Assembly: GCF_030316825.1 (NCBI RefSeq)
Contig: NZ_JASZYU010000001.1
Location: 434,001-498,000 of the forward strand
Source of the DNA: Variovorax fucosicus
GTDB taxonomy: Bacteria; Pseudomonadota; Gammaproteobacteria; Burkholderiales; Burkholderiaceae_C
DNA: 64,000 bases
Reading direction: 5' to 3'
Shown: positions 20,221 through 28,825 of the stretch, piece after piece
Numbering within the stretch: position 1 is the first letter of the stretch
Layout: each line of letters opens with the position of its first letter
The notes under the pieces: generated by a model
Told to the model about the DNA's origin: nothing
Database searches by the model: none
Seen by the model: only the letters and a program-made list of their open reading frames with translations
Program-made: the position numbers and the translations under genes

Positions 20221-21198
20221 TCAGTCGGCGTACTCGCCGGCGTCCTTGATCACTTTTGACCAGCGCGTCTTCTCCGCTTCGATGAATTTGCGGTGACCGG
20301 CGGGTTCAAGCCGCTCGTCATTGACAACCGTCAAGCCCAGCGCTTCTTCACGCTTGATCAGTTCCGGGTCTTTCAGCGCGACACGCAAGGCAGAGTTGAG
20401 CTTGGCCAGCACCGCGGGGGGCGTGCCCTTGGGGGCATACAGACCGTGCCAGACCTGAACGTCGAAATCCTTGAGCCCGGACTCCGACAGCGTGGCCGTG
20501 TCTTTAAGCGATGGCAGCGGAAGGCGCTTCAGGCTTGTCACGCCGTAGACCTTGACCTTCTTTCCCTCGATCTGCGGCACCGCATTGGTTGCCTGTTCGC
20601 ACATCAGGTCGACCTGCCCGCCGATCAAGTCTGTCATTGCCGGTGCGGTGCCCTTGTACGGCACCGGGGTCATGTTGGTCTTGAGCGCGCTTTGGAACAT
20701 CAGGCCGCACAGGTGGGACGCCGAGCCGAGCCCGGCGTGGGCCAGATTGGCCTTGCCGCCGTTGGAGGCAATCCACTGGCGCAGTTCGCCGAAATTCCTT
20801 GCCTCCAGGCTGGGTTTGCCGATCAGCACCGACGGTGCCTCATTGATCAACCCCAGCGTCTCGAAGTCATCCGGGACTTTGTAGCTGAGCTTGCGGTACA
20901 GCGCGGGCGCGGTCGCCATGCCGATGTGGTGGACCAGCAGCGTGTAGCCGTCCGGTGCGGCGCGCGCCACCTTGGCCGACCCGATGGTGCCGCCCGCGCC
21001 GGCCGCGTTGTCGACGATTACCGTCTGGCCGAGTGGCTTGCGCAGCGCCTCCGCCAAGTCGCGGGCAATCTTGTCGCTCGGTCCACCGGCCGCGAACGGC
21101 ACGACCAGCGTGACCGGCTTTTCAGGGAACTCGGCGCAAGCCATCGAGGCTGCGGCGAACAGGGTCAGGCCGGCGCCGCAGCGCCATGCATTTTTCAT
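20221..21198 (-). CDS. Bug/TctC-family substrate-binding protein (tartrate cluster)
   Basis: A 325-residue periplasmic receptor of tripartite tricarboxylate transporters. Signal peptide MKNAWRCGAGLTLFAAASMA with cleavage near ACA-EF. Family signatures: EKPVTLVVPFAAGGPSDKIA, GQTVIVDNAAGAGGTIG, ARAAPDGYTLLVHH, TPVPYKGTAPAMTDLIGGQV and WHGLYAPKGTPPAV. No TctA or TctB membrane subunit is encoded here, which is usual for Bug genes in betaproteobacteria. It lies 35 bases downstream of the tartrate dehydratase gene on the same strand, so D-tartrate or a related dicarboxylate is the probable ligand. Confidence 0.9.
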   Translation of the reverse strand: MKNAWRCGAGLTLFAAASMACAEFPEKPVTLVVPFAAGGPSDKIARDLAEALRKPLGQTVIVDNAAGAGGTIGSAKVARAAPDGYTLLVHHIGMATAPALYRKLSYKVPDDFETLGLINEAPSVLIGKPSLEARNFGELRQWIASNGGKANLAHAGLGSASHLCGLMFQSALKTNMTPVPYKGTAPAMTDLIGGQVDLMCEQATNAVPQIEGKKVKVYGVTSLKRLPLPSLKDTATLSESGLKDFDVQVWHGLYAPKGTPPAVLAKLNSALRVALKDPELIKREEALGLTVVNDERLEPAGHRKFIEAEKTRWSKVIKDAGEYAD

Positions 21199-21233
21199 GG
21201 TTGTGTCTCCTTGGGTTTGCTTTGGCGCTTGCT

Positions 21234-22400
21234 TCAGGCGGAGAGCGCCTGCATCTCGCGATACAGGTCCGCCTTGCCTTCGAAGCCGATGCCCGGCAGG
21301 TCGGGCAGCGTGACGAAGCTGTTCTCGACCTTCACGCCATCGGGGAAGCCGCCGAAGGGCTGGAACAGGTCGGGGTACGACTCGTTGCCGCCCAGGCCCA
21401 GGCCCGCGGCGATGTTGAGCGACATCTGATGGCCGCCGTGCGGGATGCAGCGGCTGGCCGACCAACCGTGTTCCTTCAGCATGTCGAGCGTGCGCAAGTA
21501 CTCGACCAGGCCATAGCTCAGGGCGCAATCGAACTGCAACCAGTCGCGATCGGGGCGCATGCCGCCGTAGCGGATGAGGTTGCGCGCGTCCTGCATCGAG
21601 AACAGGTCTTCGCCCGTGGCCATCGGGTTCGTGTAGAAGTTGCGCAGCGCCGCTTGCAGCTCGTAGTCGAGCGGGTCGCCCGGCTCCTCGTACCAGAAGA
21701 GGTCGTATTGCGAAAGCGCCTTCGCGTAGGCGATAGCGGTTTCAAGGTCGAAGCGCCCGTTGGCATCGACACACAGCTTTTGGCCGTCTTGCAGCACTTC
21801 CATGATCGAGTCGATGCGACGCAGGTCTTCGTCGAGCGAGGCGCCGCCGATCTTCTTCTTGACCACGGTGTAGCCGCGGTCGATGTAGCTGCGCATTTCA
21901 TCTTGCAGCTTCTTGTGGTCCTGGCCGGGGTAGTAGTAGCCGCCGGCGGCGTAGACGAAGATCTTGCGGTTCGGTTTGCCGTCGCCATAGCGGTCTGCCA
22001 GCAACTGGAACAGGGGCTTGCCTTCGATCTTGGCAACGGCGTCCCAGACGGCCATGTCGATCGTTCCGATCGCCACCGAACGCTCGCCATGGCCGCCCGG
22101 CTTCTCGTTGGTGAACATCGTGTTCCAGATCTTGTGCGGATCGAGGTTCGTGCCAGCGTCGTCGACGAGCGAGCTCGGGTCGGCTTCCATGATGCGAGGG
22201 ATAAAGCGCTCGCGCATCAGCTTGCCCTGGCCATAACGGCCGTTCGAATTGAAGCCGTAGCCAACCACCGGCTTGCCATCGCGGATCACATCGGTGACAA
22301 CGGCGACGAGGCTCAGCGTCATCTTGCTGAAGTCGATGTAGGCGTTGCGGATGGGCGAGCTGATGGGAAGTGTCCTTTCCCGGATTTCTACGATCTTCAT
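21234..22400 (-). CDS. tarD: D(-)-tartrate dehydratase (enolase superfamily)
   Basis: A 388-residue enzyme that dehydrates D-tartrate to oxaloacetate. It follows the characterised Bradyrhizobium D-tartrate dehydratase along nearly its full length (blocks PISSPIRNAYIDFSKMT, YGFNSNGRYGQG, NEKPGGHGERSVA, AAGGYYYPG, MRPDRDWLQFDCALSYG). Catalytic groups are in place with a one-residue offset: the KxK motif (KKK, 181-183), metal ligands Asp212, Glu239 (or Glu238) and Glu264, and the His321 partner in IPHGGH. The gene is divergent from a LysR gene at 22505 and is followed by a Bug receptor. The identity is well supported by active-site matches; the substrate has been inferred, not measured. Confidence 0.93.
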   Translation of the reverse strand: MKIVEIRERTLPISSPIRNAYIDFSKMTLSLVAVVTDVIRDGKPVVGYGFNSNGRYGQGKLMRERFIPRIMEADPSSLVDDAGTNLDPHKIWNTMFTNEKPGGHGERSVAIGTIDMAVWDAVAKIEGKPLFQLLADRYGDGKPNRKIFVYAAGGYYYPGQDHKKLQDEMRSYIDRGYTVVKKKIGGASLDEDLRRIDSIMEVLQDGQKLCVDANGRFDLETAIAYAKALSQYDLFWYEEPGDPLDYELQAALRNFYTNPMATGEDLFSMQDARNLIRYGGMRPDRDWLQFDCALSYGLVEYLRTLDMLKEHGWSASRCIPHGGHQMSLNIAAGLGLGGNESYPDLFQPFGGFPDGVKVENSFVTLPDLPGIGFEGKADLYREMQALSA

Positions 22401-22429
22401 GTATGGTTCCTGTTGAGGTAAGTTCGGAA

Positions 22430-22442
22430 GCGAGATGCTCGC
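22430..22442. promoter_or_regulatory. Candidate operator dyad (GCGAG-N3-CTCGC)
   Basis: A 13-base inverted repeat in the 104-base gap between the divergent tarD and LysR starts. Possible LysR site; GC-rich and short, so chance is not excluded. Confidence 0.3.
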
Positions 22443-22504
22443 GCGTTGACGCCTTGCTGACCAATGCTGTTTTTCTCGCCTTCCATGCTTTGAAAGAACC
22501 GGCC

Positions 22505-23413
22505 ATGAACCTTCTGTGGCTCGACGACTTCCTGGTGCTTGCCGAGACTGGCAATTTCTCCCGGGCTGCCGATGAAAGGCATCTCACCCAGCCCGCGTTC
22601 AGCCGGCGCATTCGATCGCTGGAGGAGTGGTTGGGTGCCGATCTGTTCGACCGCAGCGTCCAGCCGGCCAAACTGACCGAGGTCGGCGAGTGGTTTCGTG
22701 GCGCATCACGGGATCTTCTGGTTCACGTTGCCAGGCTGCCCGGCGAGGCCCGAACGGTTGCCGAAGCCAACTCGAGCACGCTGCGCCTCGCATCCACCCA
22801 TGCGCTGTCGTTCACCTTCCTGCCTGGGTGGTTGCGCGGGATGGAAGCAAGGTCGCCGGTGGGCCGCATCCAACTTGACTCAGATGTCCTGCAGCGCTGC
22901 GAATCGCTGTTGCAGCAAAGCAAGGTGCATCTGCTCCTGTGCCACTCTCACCCTAAAGCACGGGGAGCGCTCGAAGCCTCGGGCTACGCGTCGATGCAGG
23001 TGGGCACCGATGAGTTGATCCCGGTTTCGGCTGCCGATGCGACCGGCAAAGCTCGGCACTGGCTACCGGAGTTGCGGGCGAACCAAGTGCCGCTTCTTAG
23101 CTACAGCGAAGAGTCTGGCCTGGGCCGCATCGTCCGGGCCGTGTGGGGTGCAGAACTCGAACCCTTGCCAGTTCATGTCGTGTTTTCGGCGCACCTCGCT
23201 TCGGTACTTCGAACGATGGCGCTCGAAGGTCGAGGCCTTGCTTGGTTGCCGCGGACGCTGATCGCAGAAGACCTTGCATCCCGCACCCTGGTCGAAGCAG
23301 CACTTCCAAGGTGGCGCATCCCTCTGGAGATTCGCCTGTACCGGGACCACATCGCGCTGGGGCGCGCCGCGGAGACGTTCTGGCGCGAGACCTGCGAAGC
23401 GGGTGTTCGATAG
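22505..23413 (+). CDS. LysR-family regulator of the tartrate genes
   Basis: A 302-residue LysR regulator with the helix-turn-helix near the N-terminus (DDFLVLAETGNFSRAADERH, LTQPAFSRRIRSLEEWLGAD). The effector domain follows (SSTLRLASTHALSFTFLPGW onward). The ATG at 22505 puts WLDDFL four residues in, as in relatives; the 45-codon upstream extension is not conserved. It is divergent from tarD (21234-22400), which makes it the probable activator of the tartrate dehydratase/receptor pair. Confidence 0.9.
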   Translation: MNLLWLDDFLVLAETGNFSRAADERHLTQPAFSRRIRSLEEWLGADLFDRSVQPAKLTEVGEWFRGASRDLLVHVARLPGEARTVAEANSSTLRLASTHALSFTFLPGWLRGMEARSPVGRIQLDSDVLQRCESLLQQSKVHLLLCHSHPKARGALEASGYASMQVGTDELIPVSAADATGKARHWLPELRANQVPLLSYSEESGLGRIVRAVWGAELEPLPVHVVFSAHLASVLRTMALEGRGLAWLPRTLIAEDLASRTLVEAALPRWRIPLEIRLYRDHIALGRAAETFWRETCEAGVR

Positions 23414-23436
23414 ACCCGGCATTCGCCGTGTTTCAA

Positions 23437-23447
23437 CTTACAGTGCG
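23437..23447 (+). promoter_or_regulatory. Shared 11-mer CTTACAGTGCG, copy 1 (upstream of the AraC gene)
   Basis: The same 11 bases recur at 24545-24555, upstream of the nitroreductase gene. Its copies lie 4 and 46 bases before the respective starts. It could be an AraC-family half-site; chance is possible. Confidence 0.3.
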
Positions 23448-23450
23448 GTG

Positions 23451-24470
23451 ATGAGTCTTGCCGGCACCAAGGGCACTGTTTCCATCGAACTGGTCCATGA
23501 GGCACTCCACGCCGCTTCTCTCAGGAACATGGACCTCAGCCGCGTGTTCGAGGCGGCGACCCTGGATCGGGAGTTGCTTCAGTCACCTCGCGCCCGAATA
23601 CCCGCGGTCGCGTACTCGCGCATGTGGGTTGCGCTCGCCGACCTCATGGACGATGAGTTTTTCGGCCTCGACAGCCACGGTCTGCGGCGCGGCAGCTTCG
23701 CGCTCATGACACGCGCTGCTGTCAACACACACAACCTCGAGCACGCATTGCGTCGAATGCTGCGTTTCCTGCATGCCACGCTGGACGATTTTCGGGGCGA
23801 GCTGATCCGCACGGACGCTGATGCACGCATCGTGTTGCATGACGCAGGCGTGATGCGCAGACTGTTCGGCTACGGCACGTGGTTCATCCTGGTCCACGGC
23901 CTGGCGTGCTGGCTGGTTCATCGCCGCATTCCGCTTCGGGAAATGCAGTTCCGGTGTCCGCCGCCTGTCGATGACAGCCACTACCGCACCCGCTTCTGTC
24001 AGAACGTGGTCTTCGGTGGTGACTCGACGCACATCGTCTTCGACAGTGCCCTGCTGGACCTCGACATTGCCGAAACCGTCGATACGGTCGATGCCTTTCT
24101 GGCGGAGGCCCCGGGCAACCTGCTTGTGCAGTACCGCAACGAAGCGAGCACCAGCGCCATCGTCCGACGTCAGCTGCGCAGTCAATCGCCGAACCAATGG
24201 CCCGAAGTCGACAAGTTAGCCCAGGATTTGCACGTGTCCGGCACAACGCTGCAGCGGCGGTTGCAGCAGGAGGGCTTGAGCTACCAGCGGCTGAAGGACG
24301 ATTTGCGTCGCGACATTGCGATCGACCTGCTCTCTGCGTCATCGATGACCGTGTCGGAAGTCGCAGCGCGGACCGGTTTTCAGGAGACCAGCGCGTTCCA
24401 CCGAGCGTTCAAGAAATGGACCGGCGTCAGCCCGGGCGCCTATCGGACAGCCGGCGAGTCAAAGCGATAG
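23451..24470 (+). CDS. AraC-family regulator with arabinose_bd-type (PF12625-like) N-terminus
   Basis: A 339-residue regulator of the OruR/ArgR-like branch. The large N-terminal effector domain (about residues 10-230) includes LDSHGLRRGSFALMTRAAVN and HRRIPLREMQFRCPPP. The C-terminal double helix-turn-helix reads WPEVDKLAQDLHVSGTTLQR and SMTVSEVAARTGFQETSAFH, ending in KWTGVSPGAYR. The ATG at 23451 follows the LysR stop by 37 bases. The nitroreductase operon starts 130 bases downstream on the same strand, so this protein probably controls it. The 130-base gap 24471-24600 contains no gene that I can see. Confidence 0.9.
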   Translation: MSLAGTKGTVSIELVHEALHAASLRNMDLSRVFEAATLDRELLQSPRARIPAVAYSRMWVALADLMDDEFFGLDSHGLRRGSFALMTRAAVNTHNLEHALRRMLRFLHATLDDFRGELIRTDADARIVLHDAGVMRRLFGYGTWFILVHGLACWLVHRRIPLREMQFRCPPPVDDSHYRTRFCQNVVFGGDSTHIVFDSALLDLDIAETVDTVDAFLAEAPGNLLVQYRNEASTSAIVRRQLRSQSPNQWPEVDKLAQDLHVSGTTLQRRLQQEGLSYQRLKDDLRRDIAIDLLSASSMTVSEVAARTGFQETSAFHRAFKKWTGVSPGAYRTAGESKR

Positions 24471-24544
24471 CAGTGGATCGCCAAGGTGGCAGCGCACCCC
24501 ATGCCGGTTGGAGTGCCCGGGCATCGACGCGACGGGTTGGCCTT

Positions 24545-24555
24545 CTTACAGTGCG
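24545..24555 (+). promoter_or_regulatory. Shared 11-mer CTTACAGTGCG, copy 2 (upstream of the nitroreductase gene)
   Basis: Identical to 23437-23447. Lies 46 bases before the nitroreductase ATG, in the region where an AraC-family activator or the -10 box (TACAGT) would be expected. Confidence 0.3.
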
Positions 24556-24600
24556 TGGCGAGACCTTCGCGGTCCGTTCACTCTTGGAAGGGCATCACCG

Positions 24601-25341
24601 ATGGAACGAATGACAGCGTCGTTGCTGGACCGACAGACGCTTCGGGAGGCCGTGGACTGGGCCATCGTGACGCGGCGCAGCGTGCGCGCATTTCTACCGA
24701 CCCCGGTGCCGACGCGCGAGATCGAGGCCATCCTCGAAACCGCCAGCCACAGTGCATCGGGCATGAACATGCAACCTTGGCGCGTGCACGTTGTGACCGG
24801 CGCTGCCAAGAACGAGCTTTGTGCCGCCATTGCAGCAGTTGACGACGACCCAGCCCGCGCAGCTGAACTGACCGAACCCTACGACTACTATCCGCGCCAC
24901 TGGGTGACGCCGTACCTGGAGCGACGCCGCAAAGTGGGATGGGACCTGTACGGGCTGCTCGGGATCGAAAAGGGCGACAAGGCCCGCATGCACCTTCAGC
25001 ACGGGCGCAACTACCGCTTTTTCGATGCGCCGGTCGGCCTGTTCTTCACCGTCGATCGCCAGTTGCAGGAAGGTAGCTTGATCGACTACGGCATGTTCCT
25101 GCAGAGCGTGATGGTGGCGGCGCGAGCTCGCCATCTGCACACCTGCCCGCAGGCGGCGTTCCTCAAGTTTCACCGCGAGATCGCTCGCCATCTGCAGATC
25201 CCGGACGGGCAGATGCTCGTCTGCGGCATGAGCCTCGGCCATGCCAACGAATCGTCCATCGAGAACACCTTGGCCACCGAGCGGGAGCCGGTGTCTTCGT
25301 TCACCACTTTCCACGAGCACCCGAAGGAGGCCACGACATGA
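24601..25341 (+). CDS. Nitroreductase-family FMN oxidoreductase
   Basis: A 246-residue flavin enzyme. The N-terminal FMN/NAD(P)H motif VTRRSVRAFLPTPVPTRE and the SHSASGMNMQPWRVHVVTG block are diagnostic. The GLFFTVDRQLQEGSLIDYGM stretch and the C-terminal CGMSLGHAN complete the fold. It is the first gene of a three-gene operon with an acyl-CoA ligase (overlap ATGA) and a MaoC hydratase. Coupling to a CoA ligase suggests that it reduces an acid or CoA thioester in a catabolic route, rather than a nitro compound. Substrate unknown. Confidence 0.88.
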   Translation: MERMTASLLDRQTLREAVDWAIVTRRSVRAFLPTPVPTREIEAILETASHSASGMNMQPWRVHVVTGAAKNELCAAIAAVDDDPARAAELTEPYDYYPRHWVTPYLERRRKVGWDLYGLLGIEKGDKARMHLQHGRNYRFFDAPVGLFFTVDRQLQEGSLIDYGMFLQSVMVAARARHLHTCPQAAFLKFHREIARHLQIPDGQMLVCGMSLGHANESSIENTLATEREPVSSFTTFHEHPKEATT

Positions 25342-26990
25342 GCGCTGCATCCTATGCAATGGGCCTGGACCGCTGCGCGGCCAACCACGTTCCGCTCACG
25401 CCGCTGGGGTTCCTGGACCGGGCTGCCCTTGTCCATCCCCGGCGCATCGCGGTCGTCCATGGTGAGCTGACACGCACGTGGGCGCAGACGCGCGAGCGCT
25501 GCTATCGGCTCGCGTCCGCGCTGGTGGCCAGAGGCATTCAAGCTGGCGACACGGTGTCTGTTCTGGCACCGAACACGCCGGCCATGCTGGAGGCCCACTT
25601 CGGCGTTCCCCTGTCGGGTGCAGTGCTCAATGCCATCAACCATCGACTCGATGCCGAGGGCGTGGCGTTCATCCTCCGGCATGGCGAGTGCAAGCTGCTC
25701 ATGGTCGACCGGGAATACGCCGGCGTCGCCGCAGCGGCGCTGGCCTTGCTGGACCACCGTCCCATCGTCATCGACATCAACGACCATTTGGCGCCGGCGG
25801 GTGCGCCCATCGGCGAGGTGGACTACGAGTCGCTCCTGGCCGGCGGCGATCCGCGGTTTGCCGGCATCTGGCCGAGCGACGAGTGGCAGCCCATTGCACT
25901 GAACTACACCTCCGGCACCACCGGCGATCCCAAGGGCGTCGTGGCGAGCCATCGGGGCACCTATCTGATGAGCCAGCTGCAGATCACCAACTGGTCGGTG
26001 CCGAAGGCACCGCGCTACCTGTGGACGCTGCCGATGTTCCATGCCAACGGCTGGTGCTTCACATGGGGCATCACCGCCGCGGCAGGAACGCACGTCTGCC
26101 TGCGCAAGGTTTCTGCCGAGGCGGTCATGGCAGCGATCGACTCGCAAGGCATCGACCATCTCTGTGCAGCGCCTATCGTCATGGCAATGCTGTCGGACTC
26201 GGCCCAGGGCAAGACCTTGCCCCGCCCGGTGCGGGTGCTCACGGCCGGCTCGCCACCCCCGCTGGCTGTGCTGGAGGCGGTTCGTGCGATGGGCTTCGAC
26301 GTGGAGCACGTCTTCGGCATCACCGAAGTGTGCGGAACGCCCGTGAGCTGCGAATGGCAGGACGACTGGGACCGGCTTCCCACAGCAGAGCAGGGAAAAC
26401 TTCGAGTCCGGCAGGGCGCGCGTGCGGCCATGTTCGAGGGCCTCATGGTGGGCGACGCCGATACGCTGGAGCCTGTGCCCCAGGACGGCCGGACCGCAGG
26501 CGAACTCATGCTGCGCGGCAACACGGTGATGATGGGCTATTTCAAGAACGAGGCGGCGACGCGCAGGGCGCTGGCCGGCGGCTGGTTCCGTACCGGCGAT
26601 GTCGCAGTCCAGCATGACAGCGGCTATGTGCAGATCACCGATCGCTCCAAGGATGTGATCATCTCCGGCGGGGAAAACATCTCTTCGGTCGAGGTGGAAG
26701 ATGTCATCCACGGTCATCCGGCGGTGCTGCACGCGGCCGTAGTGGCCCAGCCCGACGAGAAGTGGGGCGAAGTCCCCTGCGCGTTCGTCGAGCTGAGGGC
26801 TGGCGTGGCGCCGCCGTCGGAGCAGGACATTGTTGCCTTTTGCCGGGCGCGACTTGCGCATTTCAAATGCCCACGACGCGTCTTCTTTCACACGCTACCC
26901 AAGACGGCCACCGGAAAGATTCAGAAATTCAAGCTCCGTGAAGAGGCAGGAAGCGCGGCCGCCATCACACGTCTGGCCGACCATGCTTGA
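25338..26990 (+). CDS. Acyl-CoA synthetase of the medium-chain/DmdB-like group
   Basis: A 550-residue ANL-superfamily ligase. Motifs in order: NYTSGTTGDPKGVVASH, LPMFHANGWCFTW, VFGITEVCGTPVS, GGWFRTGDVAVQ, DRSKDVIISGGENISSVEVE, and the catalytic lysine in TATGKIQKFKL. The FHANGW and GGENIS signatures are typical of ligases for medium-chain, methylmercaptopropionate or cinnamate-like acids. Start overlaps the nitroreductase stop (ATGA); the 3' end overlaps the MaoC gene by 8 bases. It should supply the CoA thioester that the flanking enzymes act on. Confidence 0.92.
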   Translation: MSAASYAMGLDRCAANHVPLTPLGFLDRAALVHPRRIAVVHGELTRTWAQTRERCYRLASALVARGIQAGDTVSVLAPNTPAMLEAHFGVPLSGAVLNAINHRLDAEGVAFILRHGECKLLMVDREYAGVAAAALALLDHRPIVIDINDHLAPAGAPIGEVDYESLLAGGDPRFAGIWPSDEWQPIALNYTSGTTGDPKGVVASHRGTYLMSQLQITNWSVPKAPRYLWTLPMFHANGWCFTWGITAAAGTHVCLRKVSAEAVMAAIDSQGIDHLCAAPIVMAMLSDSAQGKTLPRPVRVLTAGSPPPLAVLEAVRAMGFDVEHVFGITEVCGTPVSCEWQDDWDRLPTAEQGKLRVRQGARAAMFEGLMVGDADTLEPVPQDGRTAGELMLRGNTVMMGYFKNEAATRRALAGGWFRTGDVAVQHDSGYVQITDRSKDVIISGGENISSVEVEDVIHGHPAVLHAAVVAQPDEKWGEVPCAFVELRAGVAPPSEQDIVAFCRARLAHFKCPRRVFFHTLPKTATGKIQKFKLREEAGSAAAITRLADHA

Positions 26991-27429
26991 GGTGTGCCGT
27001 ACCGATCGTCCCGACGTGGGAACCGGCTACCGGTTCTCGCGAGCTCACACTTTCGACGAGGAGCAGGTTCGATCCTTCTCGCTCGCTGCTGGCGACGAGA
27101 ATCCGCTGCACGTCGACGCCGACTACGCAACGGGCACCCGCTTCGGTGGACTGATCGCCAGCGCCACGCATACCACGTCTCTTCTGATGGGGCTGACTGC
27201 AACGCACTTCTCTTCCAGGGGAAGCGTGCTCGGCATGAACTTCTCCTTCGAACTTCTCCACGCGGTGAAGGCGACCGAGAGCGTGCTTCTGGAATGGGTC
27301 GTGACGTCGGTCGCCACGCGGGCGAAGGGTGGGCTCGTCCTGGGTCTTGGTGGCACCGTCACATCGCTTGACGGCCGGACGCTGGTGCTCGCCCAGGGCC
27401 AGGTTTCCTTTGTGCCCAAAGCAAATTGA
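26983..27429 (+). CDS. MaoC-like acyl-CoA hydratase
   Basis: A 148-residue single hot-dog domain. The hydratase-2 motif is visible as FSLAAGDENPLHVDADYATG followed by RFGGLIASATHTTSL, with Asp and His at the catalytic positions. Such proteins hydrate enoyl-CoA thioesters reversibly. The start inside the end of the ligase gene (8-base overlap) gives a normal-length domain. It is the last gene of the operon; a terminator oriented for the opposite strand follows at 27458-27485 and may work in both directions. Confidence 0.85.
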   Translation: MLEVCRTDRPDVGTGYRFSRAHTFDEEQVRSFSLAAGDENPLHVDADYATGTRFGGLIASATHTTSLLMGLTATHFSSRGSVLGMNFSFELLHAVKATESVLLEWVVTSVATRAKGGLVLGLGGTVTSLDGRTLVLAQGQVSFVPKAN

Positions 27430-27457
27430 TGCCCGGCGCATCGCAGCTCGCTCAAAC

Positions 27458-27485
27458 AAAAAAAGGCTGCCAAACCGGCAGCCTT
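27458..27485 (-). terminator. Terminator of the purine operon
   Basis: A perfect 9-base-pair stem (27463-27471 with 27477-27485), a 5-base loop and, on the minus strand, a run of seven T. It lies about 120 bases beyond the stop of the minus-strand BMP gene. The plus-strand side lacks a T run, so termination of the MaoC operon is less certain. Confidence 0.85.
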
Positions 27486-27519
27486 CTATAGGTGGAGTGC
27501 TCCTTCGCACAAACACCGC

Positions 27520-27605
27520 GGAACCGGCTTCGCCGGGCCGCTGGTGTTGCCCCCGGTAGGGGGAAGGCGCGCGCGACACGACGTGCGCGCAGCCTGGGGG
27601 CGAGC
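27520..27605. repeat. Three-hairpin intergenic element, possible family repeat
   Basis: Between the terminator and the BMP stop codon lie three consecutive hairpins. They are CCGGC-TTC-GCCGG (27524-27536), CCCCC-GGTA-GGGGG (27550-27563), and a GCGCGC...GCGCGC stem around 27567-27590. No open frame of note crosses it. The wording resembles GC-rich intergenic repeats that I recall from Comamonadaceae genomes, but there is no second copy in this window. Confidence 0.5.
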
Positions 27606-28775
27606 CTATTTCTTTTCGCCGGGGACCTTGCCGTCAACACCCTTGACGTAGAAGTTCACGCCCGACAGGAACTTGTCGTCGGCCACCGCGCCGGCAGCCA
27701 CGAGCTCCTTGCCGTCCTGGCCGACGATCGGGCCCTTCCAGATCGAATAGGTGCCGTCCTTCAGGCCCTTCTTGACCTCTTGAACCTTGGTCTTGATGTC
27801 GGCCGGAATGTCGTCGGCGAGCGAGACGATGTCGATCGCGCCTTCCTTCACGCCCCACCAGCTGGCACCGGTCGCCCACTTGCCGTCGAGCGCGTCCTGC
27901 GTGGCCTTGATGTAGTACGGGCTCCAGTTGATCACGGCCGAGGCCAGGTGGGCCTTCGGGCCGTAGGCGGTCATGTCCGAATCCCAGCCGAAGGCGCGCT
28001 TGCCCTTTTCCTGCGCGGTCTTGAGCACGGCTGGCGAGTCGGTGTTCTGGAACAGCACGTCCGCACCGCCGTTGATGAGCGCGGTGGCCGCTTCGGTTTC
28101 CTTCGGCGGGCTGAACCATTCGTTGACCCACACGACCTTGGTGGTGATCTTCGGGTTGACCGACTGTGCGCCCATGGTGAAGCTGTTGATGTTGCGCAGC
28201 ACTTCGGGAATCGGCACCGAGCCGACCACGCCGAGCGTGTTGCTCTTGGTCATCGCGCCCGCAATGATGCCGGCCATGTACGCGCCTTCGTAGGTGCGGC
28301 TGTCGTAGGTGCGCATGTTCTCGGCGGTCTTGTAGCCGGTGGCATGCTCGAACTTGACTTCCTTGCTGTCGGCCGCGACCTTGAGCATGGGCTCCATGTA
28401 GCCGAAGGTGGTACCGAAGATCAGCTTGTTGCCCTGGCCCACGAGATCGCGGAACACGCGTTCGGCGTCGGCCGATTCGGGCACGCTCTCGACGAAGGTG
28501 GTCTTGATCTTGTCGCCGAATTCCTTCTCGAGCGCCTTGCGGCCGTTGTCGTGCGCGAAGGTCCAGCCGCCGTCGCCGACCGGGCCGACATAGGCAAAGG
28601 CGATGTTCAGCGGCGCAGCCGGAGCCGGTGCGGCGGCGGTGGGTGCCGGTGCGGCCGGGGCGGCAGCGGGGGGTGCGGCCTCTTCCTTCTTGCCGCAACC
28701 CACGAGGGCGGCCGAAGCGACGGCCGTCAGGGCCGCCAGCTTGAGCAGGGAACGCTTGTTCATCAGATCATTCAT
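27606..28775 (-). CDS. BMP-family lipoprotein receptor of the purine/nucleoside ABC importer
   Basis: A 389-residue substrate-binding lipoprotein. The signal ends in the lipobox LVGC (Cys27), followed by an alanine/proline-rich tether of about 25 residues. The receptor domain starts at LNIAFAYVGPVGDGGWTFAH and carries FGYMEPMLK, GYKTAENMRTY, YEGAYMAGIIAGAMTK and PIPEVLRNINSF. BMP receptors commonly bind nucleosides or free purine-related ligands. It is the last gene of the run permease-permease-receptor (50-base gap to the preceding permease gene) and lies downstream of xdhAB on the same strand, which points to xanthine, hypoxanthine or a nucleoside as the ligand. Confidence 0.92.
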   Translation of the reverse strand: MNDLMNKRSLLKLAALTAVASAALVGCGKKEEAAPPAAAPAAPAPTAAAPAPAAPLNIAFAYVGPVGDGGWTFAHDNGRKALEKEFGDKIKTTFVESVPESADAERVFRDLVGQGNKLIFGTTFGYMEPMLKVAADSKEVKFEHATGYKTAENMRTYDSRTYEGAYMAGIIAGAMTKSNTLGVVGSVPIPEVLRNINSFTMGAQSVNPKITTKVVWVNEWFSPPKETEAATALINGGADVLFQNTDSPAVLKTAQEKGKRAFGWDSDMTAYGPKAHLASAVINWSPYYIKATQDALDGKWATGASWWGVKEGAIDIVSLADDIPADIKTKVQEVKKGLKDGTYSIWKGPIVGQDGKELVAAGAVADDKFLSGVNFYVKGVDGKVPGEKK

Positions 28776-28825
28776 TGTCGGAAATCCTCAAAAGGCAAGT
28801 TGCGAAACAAGAAAACACAAACGGA

